A stretch of DNA of 64,000 nt from Wuchereria bancrofti. Taxonomy: Eukaryota; Nematoda; Chromadorea; Rhabditida; Onchocercidae. The stretch is from NCBI GenBank assembly GCA_005281725.1, contig SSBO01000012.1, positions 19,729,060-19,793,059 of the forward strand, written 5' to 3'. Below the pieces are notes generated by a model. The model had not been told where the DNA came from. It saw only the letters and a list, made by a program, of their open reading frames with translations, and made no database searches. The position numbers and the translations under genes were made by a program. Below are positions 27,235 to 42,900 of this stretch, in pieces (position 1 is the stretch's first letter; each line of letters begins with the position of its first letter).

Positions 27235-30200
27235 CTTTGTATTATCAAAATGTAATTTTGCTCCTAAGCGATACTTCACTGCTTCAAAATGTGGATCATA
27301 TGTCATTTTAGCATATAATTTTGCTAACCAATTTGGTGTTGTTACACGTGAAATTAGAAAACCTGAAATTTTATTTCTTTCATCAAAAAATTACATTTTT
27401 AAAATTAAATCTTTAATTATAATAAAAATAACATAAGTTTTTTTCTCTTTTTTTATACATACATAAATGAATAATAATAATATGATATTACTCTTACCAA
27501 TCAGATGAATTTGCAATAGCTAACACAAAAAAGAAAAAGGAACAATGATACATTTGCGCTTGAATAATTATTTTGAAAATTAAGATATTAATATTAATTT
27601 ATTCACTTACCTTAACTTTTAAATTCGTCATGAAGCCAACGAGTTAATTGTGAGAACCAAACTGATGGTGTTGCTGTTATGAGAATTCGTTCACCATTAC
27701 AATTAGCGCATTCCATTGCTCGTATATGTGCACGTGCGACATCACGTACGTCAACCATACCAAGTGAAACTTTTGGTGCTGCAGGAAAAGTATGATAATC
27801 CATCATTCGCCGAATAATCTGAAAGCAAATGTTAGGGTATATTTGATTTTCAAGCTGGAAATTTGTCCAAAATGGATTATAATATAAATCATATATTTGA
27901 ATACTTGAAATACACTTTAATTTCTACTCAAAGTACTGACATTTTGGAATTATTGTATTATGTATGAGAAAAAAGAAGATTTCACAAAGTAAACAGTTTG
28001 TAGAGGAATAAACGACAAACTTTAGCACTTCCATGTCTTTGATCTGAAAGTACCGGGCCAATCACAAATGACGGATTTAGCACAGTCAATTGGAACCGTG
28101 ACGCTTCTAAAATAGAAAAAGATTAATAAAGGAGTAATAACTATTCAAGTAGACAATTTTCATATTTATTAATTAAAAATTAATTATTGAAAAAATAACA
28201 ATGGAGAAAAAACATTGTTATTAATCGGTTTTTCCCAAATTATTTATAAAAAAATTTTTTTGAAATAAAATTGAAAAAAAAATTAATCACATCAATTTAA
28301 TCAATCAAATAACCTGGTAAAGATTTCCAAAATTCCCATGCAGCTTTTTCGGCAATTATTTTTGAACGACTGTAATTTTCAATTTGTTTACTATTCAAAT
28401 TTCCCCAACAATTCTCGTCAAAAACTCGAGCATCATTTTTATGACCATCTATTAAAATATGTAAACGATTTAATTGTAAATATTGGTTTATTAATTATTC
28501 AACAAATAAAATCCACTATAAAAATGATTCATATATAATTATACGTAATTTATTTGAAGTGTTTGGACTTAATTTAAATGTGAGTACTTGTTTATTTTTA
28601 AGTATTTAGACTTGATTTACTTATATATACTCATATTCCATATACATATATTAATTTAAAATTTTGCTTATTAACTCACAAATATTACCATTTATAGCAG
28701 CTGTACTGCTAGTTAGCACAATTTTCTGGACAGTACTACATTGAGTAGCAGCTTTTAAAACATTTAAAGTACCATTCTTGGCAATTCTTATAGTTGTCTC
28801 ATCAGCTACAATAGGCCATGGTGATGCAATATGCATAATATATGTGCATCCTTTAATTGCTCTGGAATTTTAGAATGAATTTTAAAAACTTGTAAATATA
28901 AATACTCAAGTTTTTTTGTTAACTTTCACAGTTACTTGTCATCATTAAAAATTTGTGTTAAAATTTTAAAAAAAAAATAGATAAATAAAACAAGAAGAGA
29001 GATTTAGAAATTTTTTTTTTTACTTTGGCCAATGATCCGGACATTCAAGATCAGCTTCAACCAATTCAAGTCTTTCCGAGCTATATTTCAGGTCACGAAG
29101 TGGACTAATCTGCAACAAGAAGTCTAATTTTTTATCGTTTATCATTTAGCATCAAATTTGTTATGACTTAACGATGAAGCTATTACATATTCTACGAAAG
29201 TAATTCGTATCTTATCAAATATCATTATTGTAATTCATTTTTTCATTTATGTTTCAATAAACTAGCAATCAATTTATCTATTTTGATTTACAGTTAATAT
29301 GATAAATAAGCATTGTAAGATTTTTGAAAAATATTCGAGAAATGCTATTGAAGACAAAAGTTTAAATCTTTAATTTCATATGTGTTTCAAAATTTGCTAA
29401 TGAATTATTATAGCGTATGACATGTTTTATTGTTTAAAAAAAGAAAATTTTTGATATATACTGCAGTAAAAAAATAAAAATATCTTTTATTATAAATGTC
29501 AAAAAAATAAATTCTAATTATTGCAATACATTTCAATTAAGAAATAATCCTAAAACTGTCAATTGTCGAAATAAAATTTCAGTTTTTTTGTTAAAAAAAA
29601 AAAAAACAAAAACAAAAAATTAAATAACCTTTGATGAGTTTTGTAGACTTCGTACTGTACCTCTTACCGTATAACCATTTTCTAGAAGTTGTTGAACACA
29701 GTGCAATGCTATGTAACCTGATGCACCGGTAACCAGTACAACTGAAATCTATCATAAATAGCATTCATGAATAATTGCATAATTTTTTAGATTCTATTTT
29801 ATTTATTTCAAGAATTTTATCATCAAAATTACATTAACATTATTGGATTAGACTATAACAAAACTGTTAATTAGTTAACAACTTTTGATCGATTGCATTA
29901 ATAAACAAGATTTAAAGATCTCATTTCGTTCGTTTTCAATTGCTAATTGTAATTGAATTAGCTCAATATGTTTTTAGTTAAGTACAATAAAATACTAAAG
30001 GCTGAAAATTGTTGTTATCGGCTCTAAAGCCAAAAAAAATTGTAATCTAATTAATTTCAGAGCTTTTAAAAATCAGTTGGATAAATAGAAATTTTTTTTC
30101 TTCAACAAAATTTTTATTAATTCGAAAAAAAAGTGGAACTGCTTGGAGCAAATTAGTTAAACAATTTTAAGAAATGTAAGCAATTTATTTATAAGTAAAA

Positions 30201-30399
30201 CTAACGATTCCGACAGTCATATTAAATTATAATTATTATTTATTGATTAAAATTAGATTGCATTACGTTATTCAATTTTTTTAAATCACTAGAATTCCAC
30301 TTATAAACAAATTAAACAAAAACCGAAAAAAGTAATGAGGAAGTGAAAAAAATTACCAATCTTCTCGTTATCTTTAAACGAATCAATGATAGCAACCAT
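27235..30399 (-). CDS. extended SDR, dihydroflavonol-reductase-like NAD(P)-dependent reductase
   Basis: Eight exons join in phase: 30399-30357, 29741-29629, 29109-29024, 28861-28689, 28448-28314, 28106-28021, 27818-27617 and 27362-27235, about 322 codons. The N-terminus has the Rossmann nucleotide-binding stretch VLVTGASGYIALH. It is followed by an Arg-containing VRGTVRS segment, MHIASPWP, a LTSSTAA strand that supplies the catalytic Ser, and YSRSK, the YxxxK catalytic pair. Further on are NPSFVIGP and VDVRDVARAHI, typical of the DFR/cinnamoyl-CoA-reductase/GRE2 branch of extended SDRs. Members reduce carbonyl compounds in the cytosol; the substrate cannot be read from sequence. The start ATG follows a TTACAG splice site directly. 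The C-terminal exon is uncertain. After the last exon (ending Asp-Asn-Thr-Lys, phase 0) the nearest strong acceptor (26837-26839) would add only Ser and a stop. A 22-base insert between exons 7 and 8 was left out because it breaks the frame. Confidence 0.88.
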
Positions 30400-30406
30400 C
30401 TGTAAT
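30400..30406 (-). promoter_or_regulatory. putative SL trans-splice acceptor of the SDR gene
   Basis: On the minus strand ATTACAG lies immediately before the start ATG, leaving no 5' UTR. A 3' splice site with no upstream donor in phase is the usual mark of nematode trans-splicing. Inferred, not shown. Confidence 0.5.
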
Positions 30407-33400
30407 AGTGATATTGAGTAGTTAATTAAAATGAAATAAGAAAAAAAGAAAAAGGGAAAAAGGATGAAATTTAAACGAAATAAATGATTCGGCTCGGGCG
30501 ATATTACCCAAAATATTTATGCATTCAAAATGTTCGAATTTGCTATTATCATTCTTTTTCTTTTTTTTTCTTTTATCTTTTTTCTGGGTGTAACATTTTT
30601 GTTAGCCGTTGCAATGAAAATTATTACCATAATTGTTACCAAGCACGTTTTCTTTAAAAAGTAAGTCCTATTCTTTTCATATTTGCAAAAATAAATTTCA
30701 AAAAAACAGAAGAAAAAAACTGCATTAGAACAAAAAAAGACAAAACAAACAAACGAAATACAATATATGATACCAAAGATCAGACTTTTTTTTGAGTTTT
30801 TTCACTATCATCGTAATAATTATCAATATTATTATTATTATTACTGCTATTATTATATTATTAATAACTAATGAATAGAAAGTGGAAATGAAAAAGAAAA
30901 TATCTATTTAGGATACAGAAATTCAATGATAATAATCATTAGTGTAGAAAATTATGCATTAAGTATATTTTTGATAATTGATAATTTACAAAAGTAGCAT
31001 TTGCAAATGGCGCAATGCTGGCAATGGAAGTGATGATGACAGTGCTTTGATTATATGATAATATTGTTGTGTCCGATTATCAACATCTAGTTAATGTACA
31101 GCCAAAGTGATAAGGGTGAAATTTTTGCATCAGTTGTAATCTTAACAGGACAAACAAATTTGTCAGCCAACAAAATTAACGAATAAATGAAACAAAAATA
31201 TGAATTGATCTTATCCATGCGACCAATAACTTTTATTACAATAATAATGATAATGGTGATATGGTTGTGTATATAGTGAAACTGTTGATATTGTTAGCAA
31301 TAACTATTAAACAATAACCATTTATAATGAAACATTAATAGAATACTAGTAACTACGATAATAATAAAGTAACAAGAATGATAAAATAATGATAATAATG
31401 ACATTAATAGCAATAATAGTACTGGTAGTGATGGTAGTAATCTTAACAGTGATAACAGCAGTAGCAATAATTATAGTTATAATAGTTCTGTAAGCGAGAA
31501 AATAAGAGAAAACTTATTGTTGCGCATGTGTTTAAATTATTCTACCAACATTTAAATCTTGTTTTTGATTTTGGGTTAATCAAAATAGTGAAATTTTAAG
31601 TTCAGAACGTTTCTAAATGCATGTAAAAGATTTATATAGAATTATGATCTTCATTTTATTTTTCATGTTCACTCTTCATTTAACATTTGACTAACTTTTA
31701 CTCTTTCTTCATCATTTGACTTACTTCAATCTGCTAAATATACTCAACTACACATATGAACATTTGAAACTTTAAGTGATGAATTAAATAGTAAAATTAG
31801 CTTTTAAAATCTTAATTTGAATCAAAAATTCCATCAAAAGCATCTGTCCATAACAATAATTACAATAATGACTTGTACAAAGTGATAGTCACTGTTATAA
31901 CAACTGATAGTAAATATATTGTTATTATACAGAAAGTTTTTACTGTAATTAACTTTAAACCAGCACTTTGTCAATATTGCCAGTAAAATTATAGTTATAA
32001 TTCTTATTGCAGTTATTGATTACTGTACTTAAACTTTCACAAAATTCAAAAATATTATGCTACTGATATTCAAAACACTTCTAACCTTATTACTTTCAAT
32101 AGTAATACTACCATAATGAACGCAAATTTTGTTAAAATTTAATTTCACTTTCTTTTCATTTTTGCAGTTCTTTTTGTTTATTTTAAAAAAAAAAAACTAA
32201 TAAAATGTTATAAACAAATAATTGAACAAAAAATGAGAAAAAGGTAAACAAACAGAAATTAAGTTTGCATTCTTCAATTACATTTATTTATTATGCAATA
32301 ATGTATTTCTATAATATATATACAAACATATACTCAATTCATTCATTCATTTGGTTTATTGTTGAAAAGTTATTCACTTTAGATGAATAAATTCTTGATT
32401 TTTGGTCATGAAAAATTCATAAAAAGACATACGATTTGTTTTATTTTATCTATGGATTGTGCATACTTTAGAGCAAAAAAAAAAGAATCAAATAAATTAA
32501 TTAGCATATTACCATGAAATGAAAATGCTGTTTCTTCTAAATATTTTATTCATTATTAATAGCATTTATTCCTTGAATTCATTATAACTTTGGAAATATT
32601 CCTAATGTCCAAATTTTTACATTAAATAATTCATGCAACTTTATATTTTTTCTTGTTTTTTGTTCTATATTAAATATTACAAATATTGTTTTAAGTTTTG
32701 TAAATAACTTTATAAAAAATTACTGAAATTTAGTGGATCAAAATATTTTCATTGTTTAAATATTTGCATTTAGAAATTGTTAAAATATTCCACACTACTT
32801 TTTTCTTTATATTAAATTTTACAATCACTAAATTTGTTAAAATATTTATCATATTCAATTTTTTTTATTTACCCAAATTTTTTAAAATTCTTAAGTTGTC
32901 GAATGATAACACACTTTAAGTATTTAAATTCACAAATTGATGAATATTTGTTATTTATTTCTTGTAATATTGAAATATTTATTTTAAATCATTTTCTAAT
33001 ACATAAAAATTTTCGCATTACAAATGCATTCCTTAAACATAATACACGGACTTATTCAACCATTCAGAAAACTTATGATGGAATGAATAGTTAACCCATC
33101 AAATGCTCAAAACAAGAAAGACGAGTTATATTAAAGGAGAAGACGAGATTTTATCATATTCAATAATTCATTTGATTGCATTCGGATTATAAAAAAACTA
33201 AAAAAAAAGAAAACGATTTAATAGAATTTCACAAAATTTTAAACAATTAGTTGAAATTTTCAATATGTCACGGAAAGAAATGTCCATTATTTATCAACTT
33301 TATAATAGTATCAATAAATGTAATTAATAATAAAATACAAGACTAAAAAATTTAAATTTAAAAGAAAAGATAGAAAAAAAAAAGATGTTAAATGAAGTGA

Positions 33401-36048
33401 AAAAGAAATTACTCCAACAATGATTGAAAGTGAAGGAAGAAGAAATAAGCGATTTTGCTGATCGACAATACAACTTTTTAAACTCATCGCATCTAACCGA
33501 TAAACGCAAACGAAATTGTGTCAAACCTGTTCATCAGCAGAACATATATCATTACTTTTTGAAAATATCACACGTTCGCAAAATTCTCAGAGTAATTAAT
33601 TTTTATTTTTCTTTGGTTTTTTTTTCTCTCATACTTAGTGAAGTGGGTGAAATTTTGCTCAGACATTAATAAAACTAAAATGGCAACGAAAAAAGAAAAA
33701 AAAAATTGATTGCACAATAAAATTGTGATTTTTTTTGTTTTCCTTTATTTAAATATAGCTTTTGAATTTTGATATCGATTATCAAGCAATATTGACCTTT
33801 AAGTATTAGATATATACTTTCAAATAGTTTATCAGTTATTATTGTGGTCTATTTCTATTAGATATTTCAAGTAGATTATCAGTCAATATTGGAACCTTCT
33901 AGTATTAGACATACGATCAAAAAAAAAGAAAATTGCTTTATTATAACATCGTTTCGATTAATTTATTTACTATCATCTTATTACTATGTATATGCTTTTA
34001 TTGATATTTTATCAAAGATTTATTTAAAAAAAAATATTACCCATTTTTTGCATCTTAATGCAACACTATCAAATTAATTGATTACATTAGAATACAACAA
34101 ATTAAAAGAACCACACGGCACTGATAATCGAAAGTGTACCAAACATAGAAATAAAAAATGTGATTTTAATGCTTAGAGCTGAGAAATTAAAATCATAATT
34201 TTGAGCTATTAATTTAAATTAAAGAAAAACCAGTTTTTTGAATTTTTGACCTTTACACATTTCCGTCCCTTGTTTTACTAAAATTTAAGAAAATCATGCA
34301 AATTTTATTTACTTCCAGTTAATCAAATTCAAATTTTCATTTATCGAAAAAAAAAAACGATTGCGCTCAAAAAAAAAAAGATGCAAACCACCGGTCCTTT
34401 CAGTAGCATTTTTTCCCCGCAAATGTGAAGAACGAGAAATTGAAAACGCATTTAATTTTTGCACTCTATCATTTATAAGAAAATCCACTATTGTTAGAAA
34501 AAGAAAGCTTTTGAACAAAAAGGCAAAAGAGGGTAAAATCAAGAAATCCGGCGAAGATGAAAACGAATAAAATCTATTTTGTACTATAAAATCTTTCGCA
34601 TAAAAATATGAGGAAAATAAGGAAAACATGAGCTAAGAGATGGCGGATTTGTCGAAAATATAAATTTAAATGGAAAAATTTTTTCAAATCGTTATTTTGT
34701 ATTATTTTTAACATTTGTGATAATGATTATCCATTTCCAATTTGAATTAAAATAGGAATACATTAGAGATAATTGACATTCAATTTTCACTCAAAAGATG
34801 AACTGAGCTCTTGGACATTTGACCGTTGAATATTAACAGTAACAAAAGTAAAATTGAAAGAAAAGTAACAGTGACAACCATAATAATATTATAAATGGAC
34901 ACTGAATAATAATAAATAACAAATAATGTATAATAATAATAGTAATAATAATAAAACGAATAATAATAATGAAAATTCTATCCAATAAAACATTGAAATA
35001 AATTGAATAAGGGAATGGAAATAATAAAATTTGCATATTTATTCATAATAAATGCATTATTAAAAAATTGTGCCAATTGGATGTATGACAAGTACTTAGA
35101 GAGAGAATCATTGTAATATTTGGGTAAAAAGCAAACATTTCTGGAAGAAATTTTATTTAAAGAGAATAATTATGTTAAATCAAATTTAATTCAAATAATT
35201 AGTGTAAAAAAAAATATTTTTGGTTCTGATTTGTAAAGTACAGTTGTAATGCAGCAGTAAAATAAAAAAAGAGAAAAACTAAGAAACGATTGAATATAAA
35301 TCAAAATTTAAAAAAAAAAAGATTTAAAAAGATTGAAAAGATTTATTTGATAAAATAAATATTCAGAAAAAAAGACGAAAAATTGGAAAAATATAAATAG
35401 TATTATTTTATTATAACTGTAATACGAGAGGAAAAAAAAGAATTTTTTTCAATATTTTTACTAATTTTTTGAAATCATTTAATTCTATTTCTTTTCATAA
35501 GTTCTGCTTACTGTCCTTTAACCATATAATTCTAAATTAGTAATTTTTCTAATGTTAATTTGGAAAGACTGTGAACTAAATATTTTCTTATTTCTTTGAA
35601 CCATTTGTTTTTAGATTAACAAAGTTGCATTAAAAAATGCAACTTGCTGCCACACTTGAAAAAAATTTAAAATAAAGAATAAGGAATTAGTAACAGTGAA
35701 GTTCTTCATGTGTAGTCATTTGTAAACTAATAATTATTACATAAATAATAATACCTCAACCATATAGATTGTAGGATTTTCAAAAAATGAAAATTTATAT
35801 TCCACTGTATAATACAACAAAATAATCAAAACTCTACGCTTCATCTCATTTCATATTTTTATTAACTTTCATATTTTTCCCATTTTTTTTTTTTTGTAAT
35901 TATTTATTTGCTAAATCTTTGTAATTACAAACGTTATTGACAGTTCATTCTTGCAACAATTTTATGTTTTGTTCCACAATATCACTTGTTTACTTTTGGA
36001 ATTCCACGCTATTATTTTTATTATTATCAGTACTATTATTTTATATTA
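30407..36048. other. low-complexity intergenic spacer
   Basis: Between the SDR and INTS9 genes. Contains ATT/AAT trinucleotide-rich stretches (about 30810-30880, 31360-31490, 34890-34980) and homopolymers. Open frames at 32834-33094, 33324-33669, 33889-34077, 34309-34629 and 34833-35036 have biased composition and overlap each other on opposite strands. I see no gene. Confidence 0.5.
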
Positions 36049-36317
36049 AATTGTCCTAGTATCTATTAATTAATTTGATTACTATCAATATGTATCACGA
36101 CATACATAAATTACACTCATAAATTCCAAAAATCGGCGAACGTATTGCAGTTAATTATCAATGCATTCAGATCAATAATTACACAGGACATAATTCAATT
36201 TAATTAGATCATTTATTCCTGCCACCAATAATGTTATTCTATCACCAGTTTTTTCTTTTTGACAAAATGCTCCTTTTGTCTTGCTACATTCTAAAATTAA
36301 TAGATACTAGGACAATT
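36049..36317. mobile_element. MITE-like element with 23-bp terminal inverted repeats and TA flanks
   Basis: Bases 36049-36071 (AATTGTCCTAGTATC...) and 36295-36317 are exact reverse complements over 23 bp. Each end is directly flanked by TA (36047-36048 and 36318-36319), the target-site duplication of Tc1/mariner-class transposons. The 269-bp interior has no coding capacity. This fits a non-autonomous miniature inverted-repeat element. The family is not known to me. Confidence 0.7.
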
Positions 36318-36941
36318 TAGTCAAATTTCCGTCATAGAAATATGAATAATCAAAATAAGTCATTAAATATCTCTGTATTTAATCCTCGAAATCCGTGACA
36401 AAAAATAGAAATTCAAGCAATGTCAGAAAGATATGAAATAAGATTAGAAGAAATAAATGAATAGTATAGCGGCATTCATAATTAATAAGTCGTAATAATT
36501 TTTAAAGTTATTATTAAAGTAAAAATCTTTTAAAATCAGATGCAAATAAAATCATTTTTTCTTCTCCTAGTGAATAAACTACAAGCATAAAATAGAACAT
36601 TATCGAAAATAGAACATTTAATTCTTTATTATATTAAATAATTCAGGAAAGTGAAATATAAATGAATAATTTGTACAACAGACAACAACAAAAGTGAGGT
36701 AGAAACAATTAATTAAACTTAGTTCAATGACTCATTTATCTTTCATCAATTCATAAAATCTTCCATTCTTTCACTACAACTGTGACAATATTAAAAATCA
36801 CTGAGTGCAACATTTCTGAATCAAATATTTAGTTACATTTATATGTTACCAAGTTCTTATCTTTAATTTTATTAAATAAATATACTAAATTTTCTAAGCA
36901 AATGATATAACACTGTACAAGTGGAGTGGTAACGAGTTGTT
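36318..36941. other. 3' flank of INTS9
   Basis: No gene. On the minus strand AATAAA (36873-36868) lies about 70 bases past the INTS9 stop and could serve as the polyadenylation signal. Confidence 0.45.
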
Positions 36942-39900
36942 TCATAATACTTTCAAACAAATTGCAACAGCTTTCGATAACAGTTGACGATTTTCTCGAT
37001 TTGAACTACTAATAACTGTTCGAAAACCACCATTTTTAATGCATACAGAAGCGTTGAGAGTATCCTGGAATTATATAAATTAAATTTGTAAATAAGTGAA
37101 TCAGCAAAATTAGTCATGCAAAAAGACTGGATGATAAATAGTCCCTGGAATTATCTATTGCACTGATATTTAAAATTTTGCTCTTTGTTGATTATTAATC
37201 TCTTTATTATTAATCACCATTTAAAAATAATGTTTGGTATTTAATATAAAACCTAAATAAAGCGAAGAAATAAAATTATAAATGCTTACAAATGTGAAAC
37301 AGACATTCCCATTAATTTCATTCCGTGAATATTTTAAATTCATCTGAAAATACCAATTCAATAAATACAAAATGTGGTATGCATTCAAAAAATACATAAT
37401 ACGATATGCATAACTAAATAAAACTACTAAACAAATACTAGTGCTACATTATCATTTTAAAGTACGTATTACATTAATATGTTATGGGGAATATGATAGG
37501 ACAGAAGACAATTCCTTTTGATCCGTATTTAAATTAAGCAGTTGAAAATATGGATAGGAATAGTCAGAAAGTCGAAAAATTTTCACATTTCATTATTCAA
37601 CGAATTGAAATCGAAGCAAAATTGGTTGTTGACTTTCGACAGCAAAGCAAATTTACCTTTCCTAAAGTTTGAGCGAACGCTTCAGCACTCAGTTTTCCAA
37701 CACAAACATTCCTTATTTTTGAGTTCATATCTGGCTGAAAATAGTTAAGTGAAGTAATAAATAAATGCTGGAACTTTCCGAAATAAAAACTCACTGAACT
37801 GATAGCAACTTACATTAAGCTCCAAAATATTATCATATACTGAAAGAATTCCCTTGAGTGACGAAAGCCCAATATCACCATGATCATAATGTCCACGTAA
37901 TTCAATACTTCGAAGAGTCTGAAAGCTAATATTAATGGTAAAAAAGAATAGAATATATAATTACAATTACTTGACTCTCAATCGGTCTTAATGGAATTTA
38001 CGAAAAGTGAAGATGCCTTTTCTAGCAAACGCGTCTCGTTCATTTCTAGATATTCAGCTTTCATAAAAGCAGTCTTTATCAGTTTTTTTTTTTTCAAAAA
38101 TTTCAACTCATTCTCTCATTATTCTCTTACTACATAGCTGAGAAGAAATCGAATAAATCAGTTTAATTACCAAATATTAATACAAACAAATAAAACAGTA
38201 CTAACAGCAACAACAAAAAAACAATTCGTTCCGCAAGAAAAAAAAAATAATTAAAAAAAAAAAACATACGTCTGGATGTAAACGAACTCTTTTTGTTTTT
38301 GTTGTTGAAGGTATCGTAAAAGTATCGCCATAACGAAAAGTAGCTCTCGCATTCTATGGATAAAAATTAAACTTATTTTCATAACTTTATCACAGAGAGC
38401 ATTTAATTTAGTGTAAAAAAAAAATGCAAACACAAACCTTCCAGAAACAACACTGAATTTACAAACTTTGCTAAAAAACACAAAATGGTGTGCAATAAAA
38501 TAAACTATTTACGTAATTGACAGCTGTTTTTTGTTGTTACTGCAACTACGTTTCCACTTAATATTTTGCGTTCGATGCACGTACGACCAAACCGTATAAG
38601 CTGTTTACTTAAATAAAAAAAGTAATACAAGAAAAAAAAACACTTACATATGCAACAACAAAATCGGTACGTTGGGATGAATTTGGTGGCGGTTGTGTAT
38701 AAACTTCGGGCATAACCAAAAGCTTTGGAGCTAAATCCGGTAATATAGAAGGATTAAGCTGTGAAAAATCCAATCTTGTTTCAATCGGAAAGAAAAAAGC
38801 ACGTATTGAAAGTTTTTCATATGGTCCATACACATTCTGAATTGGATAATCTGGATCTAAAATGAAAGTTTTTTGATGAAATTTATGAGTTTTCTAAAAT
38901 CGAACTAACATACAATCTAACCAGAGAATGATTTATAGTAAACGATTGATATTGTAAACTACCCCAGAAGAAAATAATGCGTGATGTGATAATGTATATT
39001 TGAGCAAGTCATGTTTAATTTTTTACTTTTTTCAAATGATCAAGTTGAAGAATAAAATTTTACCTGTCATAATTAGTGCATTCTTTGAATCATTCCCCCA
39101 CATTTCTAGAAAATGTACAGCATTACCGATTCGTAATGAAGGATGTCCAGTAAAAATAACACAAGGAGTTCGCATTTGTCGACAAAAATCCCCATAAATA
39201 TTATCATAGACTTTTAAGCGACCATTTCTTGAAGCCTGAAAAAAGTGAAATGTCCGAAGTTGATTTGAGCGGCATGAGTTAAAAATAAATTTAAATACTT
39301 TGCTCTATACGGGTAATATCCCTTCATAAAAAGCGCACCTATCATAGTGGCCTATCCTATTTATTATTGTAGCATCAATTATTGGTATAATAAAACGAAA
39401 ATCATACGCAAACAGAACATGAAATGGCTGATAATTAACAACTTTTCTTAATTTATCTGAATAATCTTCTAAATAAAAAATTACCAATCCATGTTTAAAT
39501 GGCTCTTCTGGTATATTCACCATATTTTGCTTCTTTTCAGATAACCATTCAGCATAAATATTTGAATATGCTAAAGTACTCTCGGCAACTGGTGAAATAA
39601 AATATACAGGAACATCCACTGGTACATCATGCTTGAAATAGTTTATTACAACTAACAAAATCCGATAAATATGATGCATTTTCCAAAAGGTTCAAAATGA
39701 CTTTAAAACACGAATCATACAATCATGTTTCTTTACCTGATCCAATTGCATCGAAATAACTTCAAGCAAATCGTAAAGTATACCCGTTGGACAAATTGGC
39801 ATCAGTACAGAACCATTTCTCTTAAGTGTATCAGCGATAACAGCAAATGCATGGCATACCTTAAATTTAAAGAAAAAAAGCAACAAAAACCTGCTAAGCC

Positions 39901-42900
39901 TAATGGTGGTGTTATGACAATGATTTGCTTCGAAATCTCAATATATAATAAATGGATCACAAATTTGAAAAGTAAAATTTTAATCTGGAAACATTTATTA
40001 TTACTAATTCGAATAAATGCTAAAAGAAAAAACCTTATATAGAACATTTACAAAACTTTGCACTCTTTCTGCAAAACTTATCTTCAACTTAGTTAAGTTA
40101 CTTTGGTTTAAAATCTTTGGTTTCTCGGTTTAGTCATCAGAGTTTCCGTGATCATCACCCTAATGGATAATCCATCCAGAATATTTTTTATGCAGCATGA
40201 AGCGCGACTAAACACTAAGAATTCAAGCAATGGAGGTCTCGAATCCTGACTGATAAATTCATAGATCATGCAAGAGACATATATTTATTACAATAATCTC
40301 ACTTTTTTTGCTCCTTTTTTGGTCTGCCTTTTTATCATTTTTTTAATTGGAAGCTAAACAATATAGCACGAAAACATCTAACTGGGAATACTGACCAACT
40401 ATAAAAACGTTGCGTATGCAAGTAACAGAACTTCTTACTGATGTCTCAGGACTATGTTCCGGAAAGTGACAGATGGAAGTCAGTATAAGAGCATCGCAAC
40501 CACGAAGTTGATCCCACTGAACCGGTTTTGTATGTGAATTTCTTGAGGATGTTGCTGACAAGTAGCCTATCTGAAAATGTCAAAAATATTTTCGTAATAT
40601 GCATGTCGTAATACATAATACGCACGAAAATTTTTATACTTCTAATCATACAATCATAATTTATGTCAGACATTAAAAGCTTACAATAGGATTTCACTTA
40701 GAAGAAAAAAGTCACTTCCAACGATTCAAATTCTTAAAATGACATGTTGGAAAAATATAAAAAGCAGTGGAATAAATTTTTGGAGAATAACTGTAAATGT
40801 CCGAAAACGCATATATATATCCTTTTCCTATATAAAAGTAGAATACAATAAGTCTTAAAAGAAATGAATAAATAAATGACCTGAAAATAAGATATATTGA
40901 AATAACATAAAATGGAATTAAATTTTATAGAAATATGCACCTTTTCATGTTCGGTACGGACAATCCAATTACATGATCCTATTGAATAACCACTTGAATA
41001 TGCCGCAACCGTTGCAGCACCGTGAATGTTCTATAAAATCAAAATACTAGATTAATTACTTCCAAAATATGTAGCAATAAGGCTTACAATTCCGTTAAAT
41101 TGCCTATCTTTATTTAATAACATTAACTTCATAGCATTTTTGTATAAGTCGTATGTCAGAAATACAGATATCTTGTGTTCCATACAATATCATTTTACTA
41201 TTATTTACGATACCAGCATATCGCAATATGCTGGTATTAAGAATCTACCAAATAACTCTGGACATATGTATTACGGCCAAATAACTCTAAATATTTGTAT
41301 TATAGCCACGTAACTTTTGTGTTCTGAACACATTTGTTGAATATAATTTAGTCATATATGATTTCCCCTCAACATTTCATCATAATCTTAAGAAATGACG
41401 CAGAATTTTAAAAGTTTCATCATGCCTGGAAATACTACTAGATGAAATTTTACTGGAAAATGTCTTAAACTTACAATGGATTCTCGAAATGACACTCGTT
41501 GCACTTTTGCCAAGCAATTTTCCATTTGTTCACGACTGTAAAATGGTTTCCATTCACGTGGATCACTAGATGGAACATTCGGGAAACTCCTAAAAACTGA
41601 AGTATATTGATTTAAGAGGCGCAACTATCGTTTTGTCCCTTAAACTATAATATCAAATGGCAATGTACAAAACTAATAGGGTAATGTATAAAACTAATAG
41701 TTATCACACAATATTTTTTTAGGTAGGAATTTTAAAGAATAATTCAAGGATATTGCATGCAAAACATATGGGCAAACAGAAAAAACTTGCAAAGAACATA
41801 CATGAACAATGCTGGTTTCTTCCATGAAGAGTCTTGTTCCTCTCGATCCACTCTATCGAAGAAATCCAACAATTCTTCCATAACTAATCTTGAAAAAAGT
41901 GAGTAATTAGACTTATATAAATCTGTAATGATTGCCCTGAAAACATTTTTTTAAATCAAAACGTCATCCCAAATTTAAATTTAAATAAAATAGTTATAAA
42001 AAATATAACGATTATCACTTTAATAACCTTCCAAGTTGAAGTGTTGGATCAGTTGCATAAACAACACCGGTGAAATTTGTCTTTTCCGTAAAAAATGGCA
42101 GTGCAAGGAGAGACATCCAATTCGACACCAATATCGTATCTACAGAATTCATTGATGTAGAGCAAATCTGAAAAATTGCAACTTTTTTAAACCAAATAAA
42201 AATTGATATTAACTATGGAATGGATGAATAAAAAGATTGGAATGATATGGAAGTAGTTTTAACTGAGAATACTTCAACTAAAATTCAAAAAGGAAAAAAA
42301 AATTATCTGTGCAGGATGCACTTCAAACGGTCCATCAATAAGGATATGTTCCCCGTAACGTTTAAGACAATACTTCGGTGCATTTTTTGGATACATTGGT
42401 AAGCTTGAAAAAAGTTTACTGAAATTTGAAAATCACATCATAAATATACTAGGCAATAATGTATTAGAACAATGAAGTTTTATGTTTTCAAAAATAAAAA
42501 AAAAGAAAAAAACAATGTAAAAAAGGAAAACTGCATAGCGGAAGCATTACAAGTGCTAAAACCACAAATTAGCTTAACTAAGGAAAAACTAATAATTCTG
42601 CATAAGTTTTTTTTCCAGTTTGATAAAACAAAAAAAAAAAAACGAACAAAAAAAAGATCTTTTCAAAATAAATGATTTCCAGAAACTTTTCAAATATAAA
42701 AAAGGATAAAATAAAATGGTAAAACAAATAGAAAATATTGAATGTAACCTTTTACAAACCGCAGCTGGAAGAAATGATGAAAGTGCATCCATATTAACAG
42801 CACAATCTAATAGTATACATGCCGATGACCATTTCAGTAATAAACATGGCCGATATGGTTGAGGTGATAAAGGTATCTGTAAAAGAATATTCACCATTAA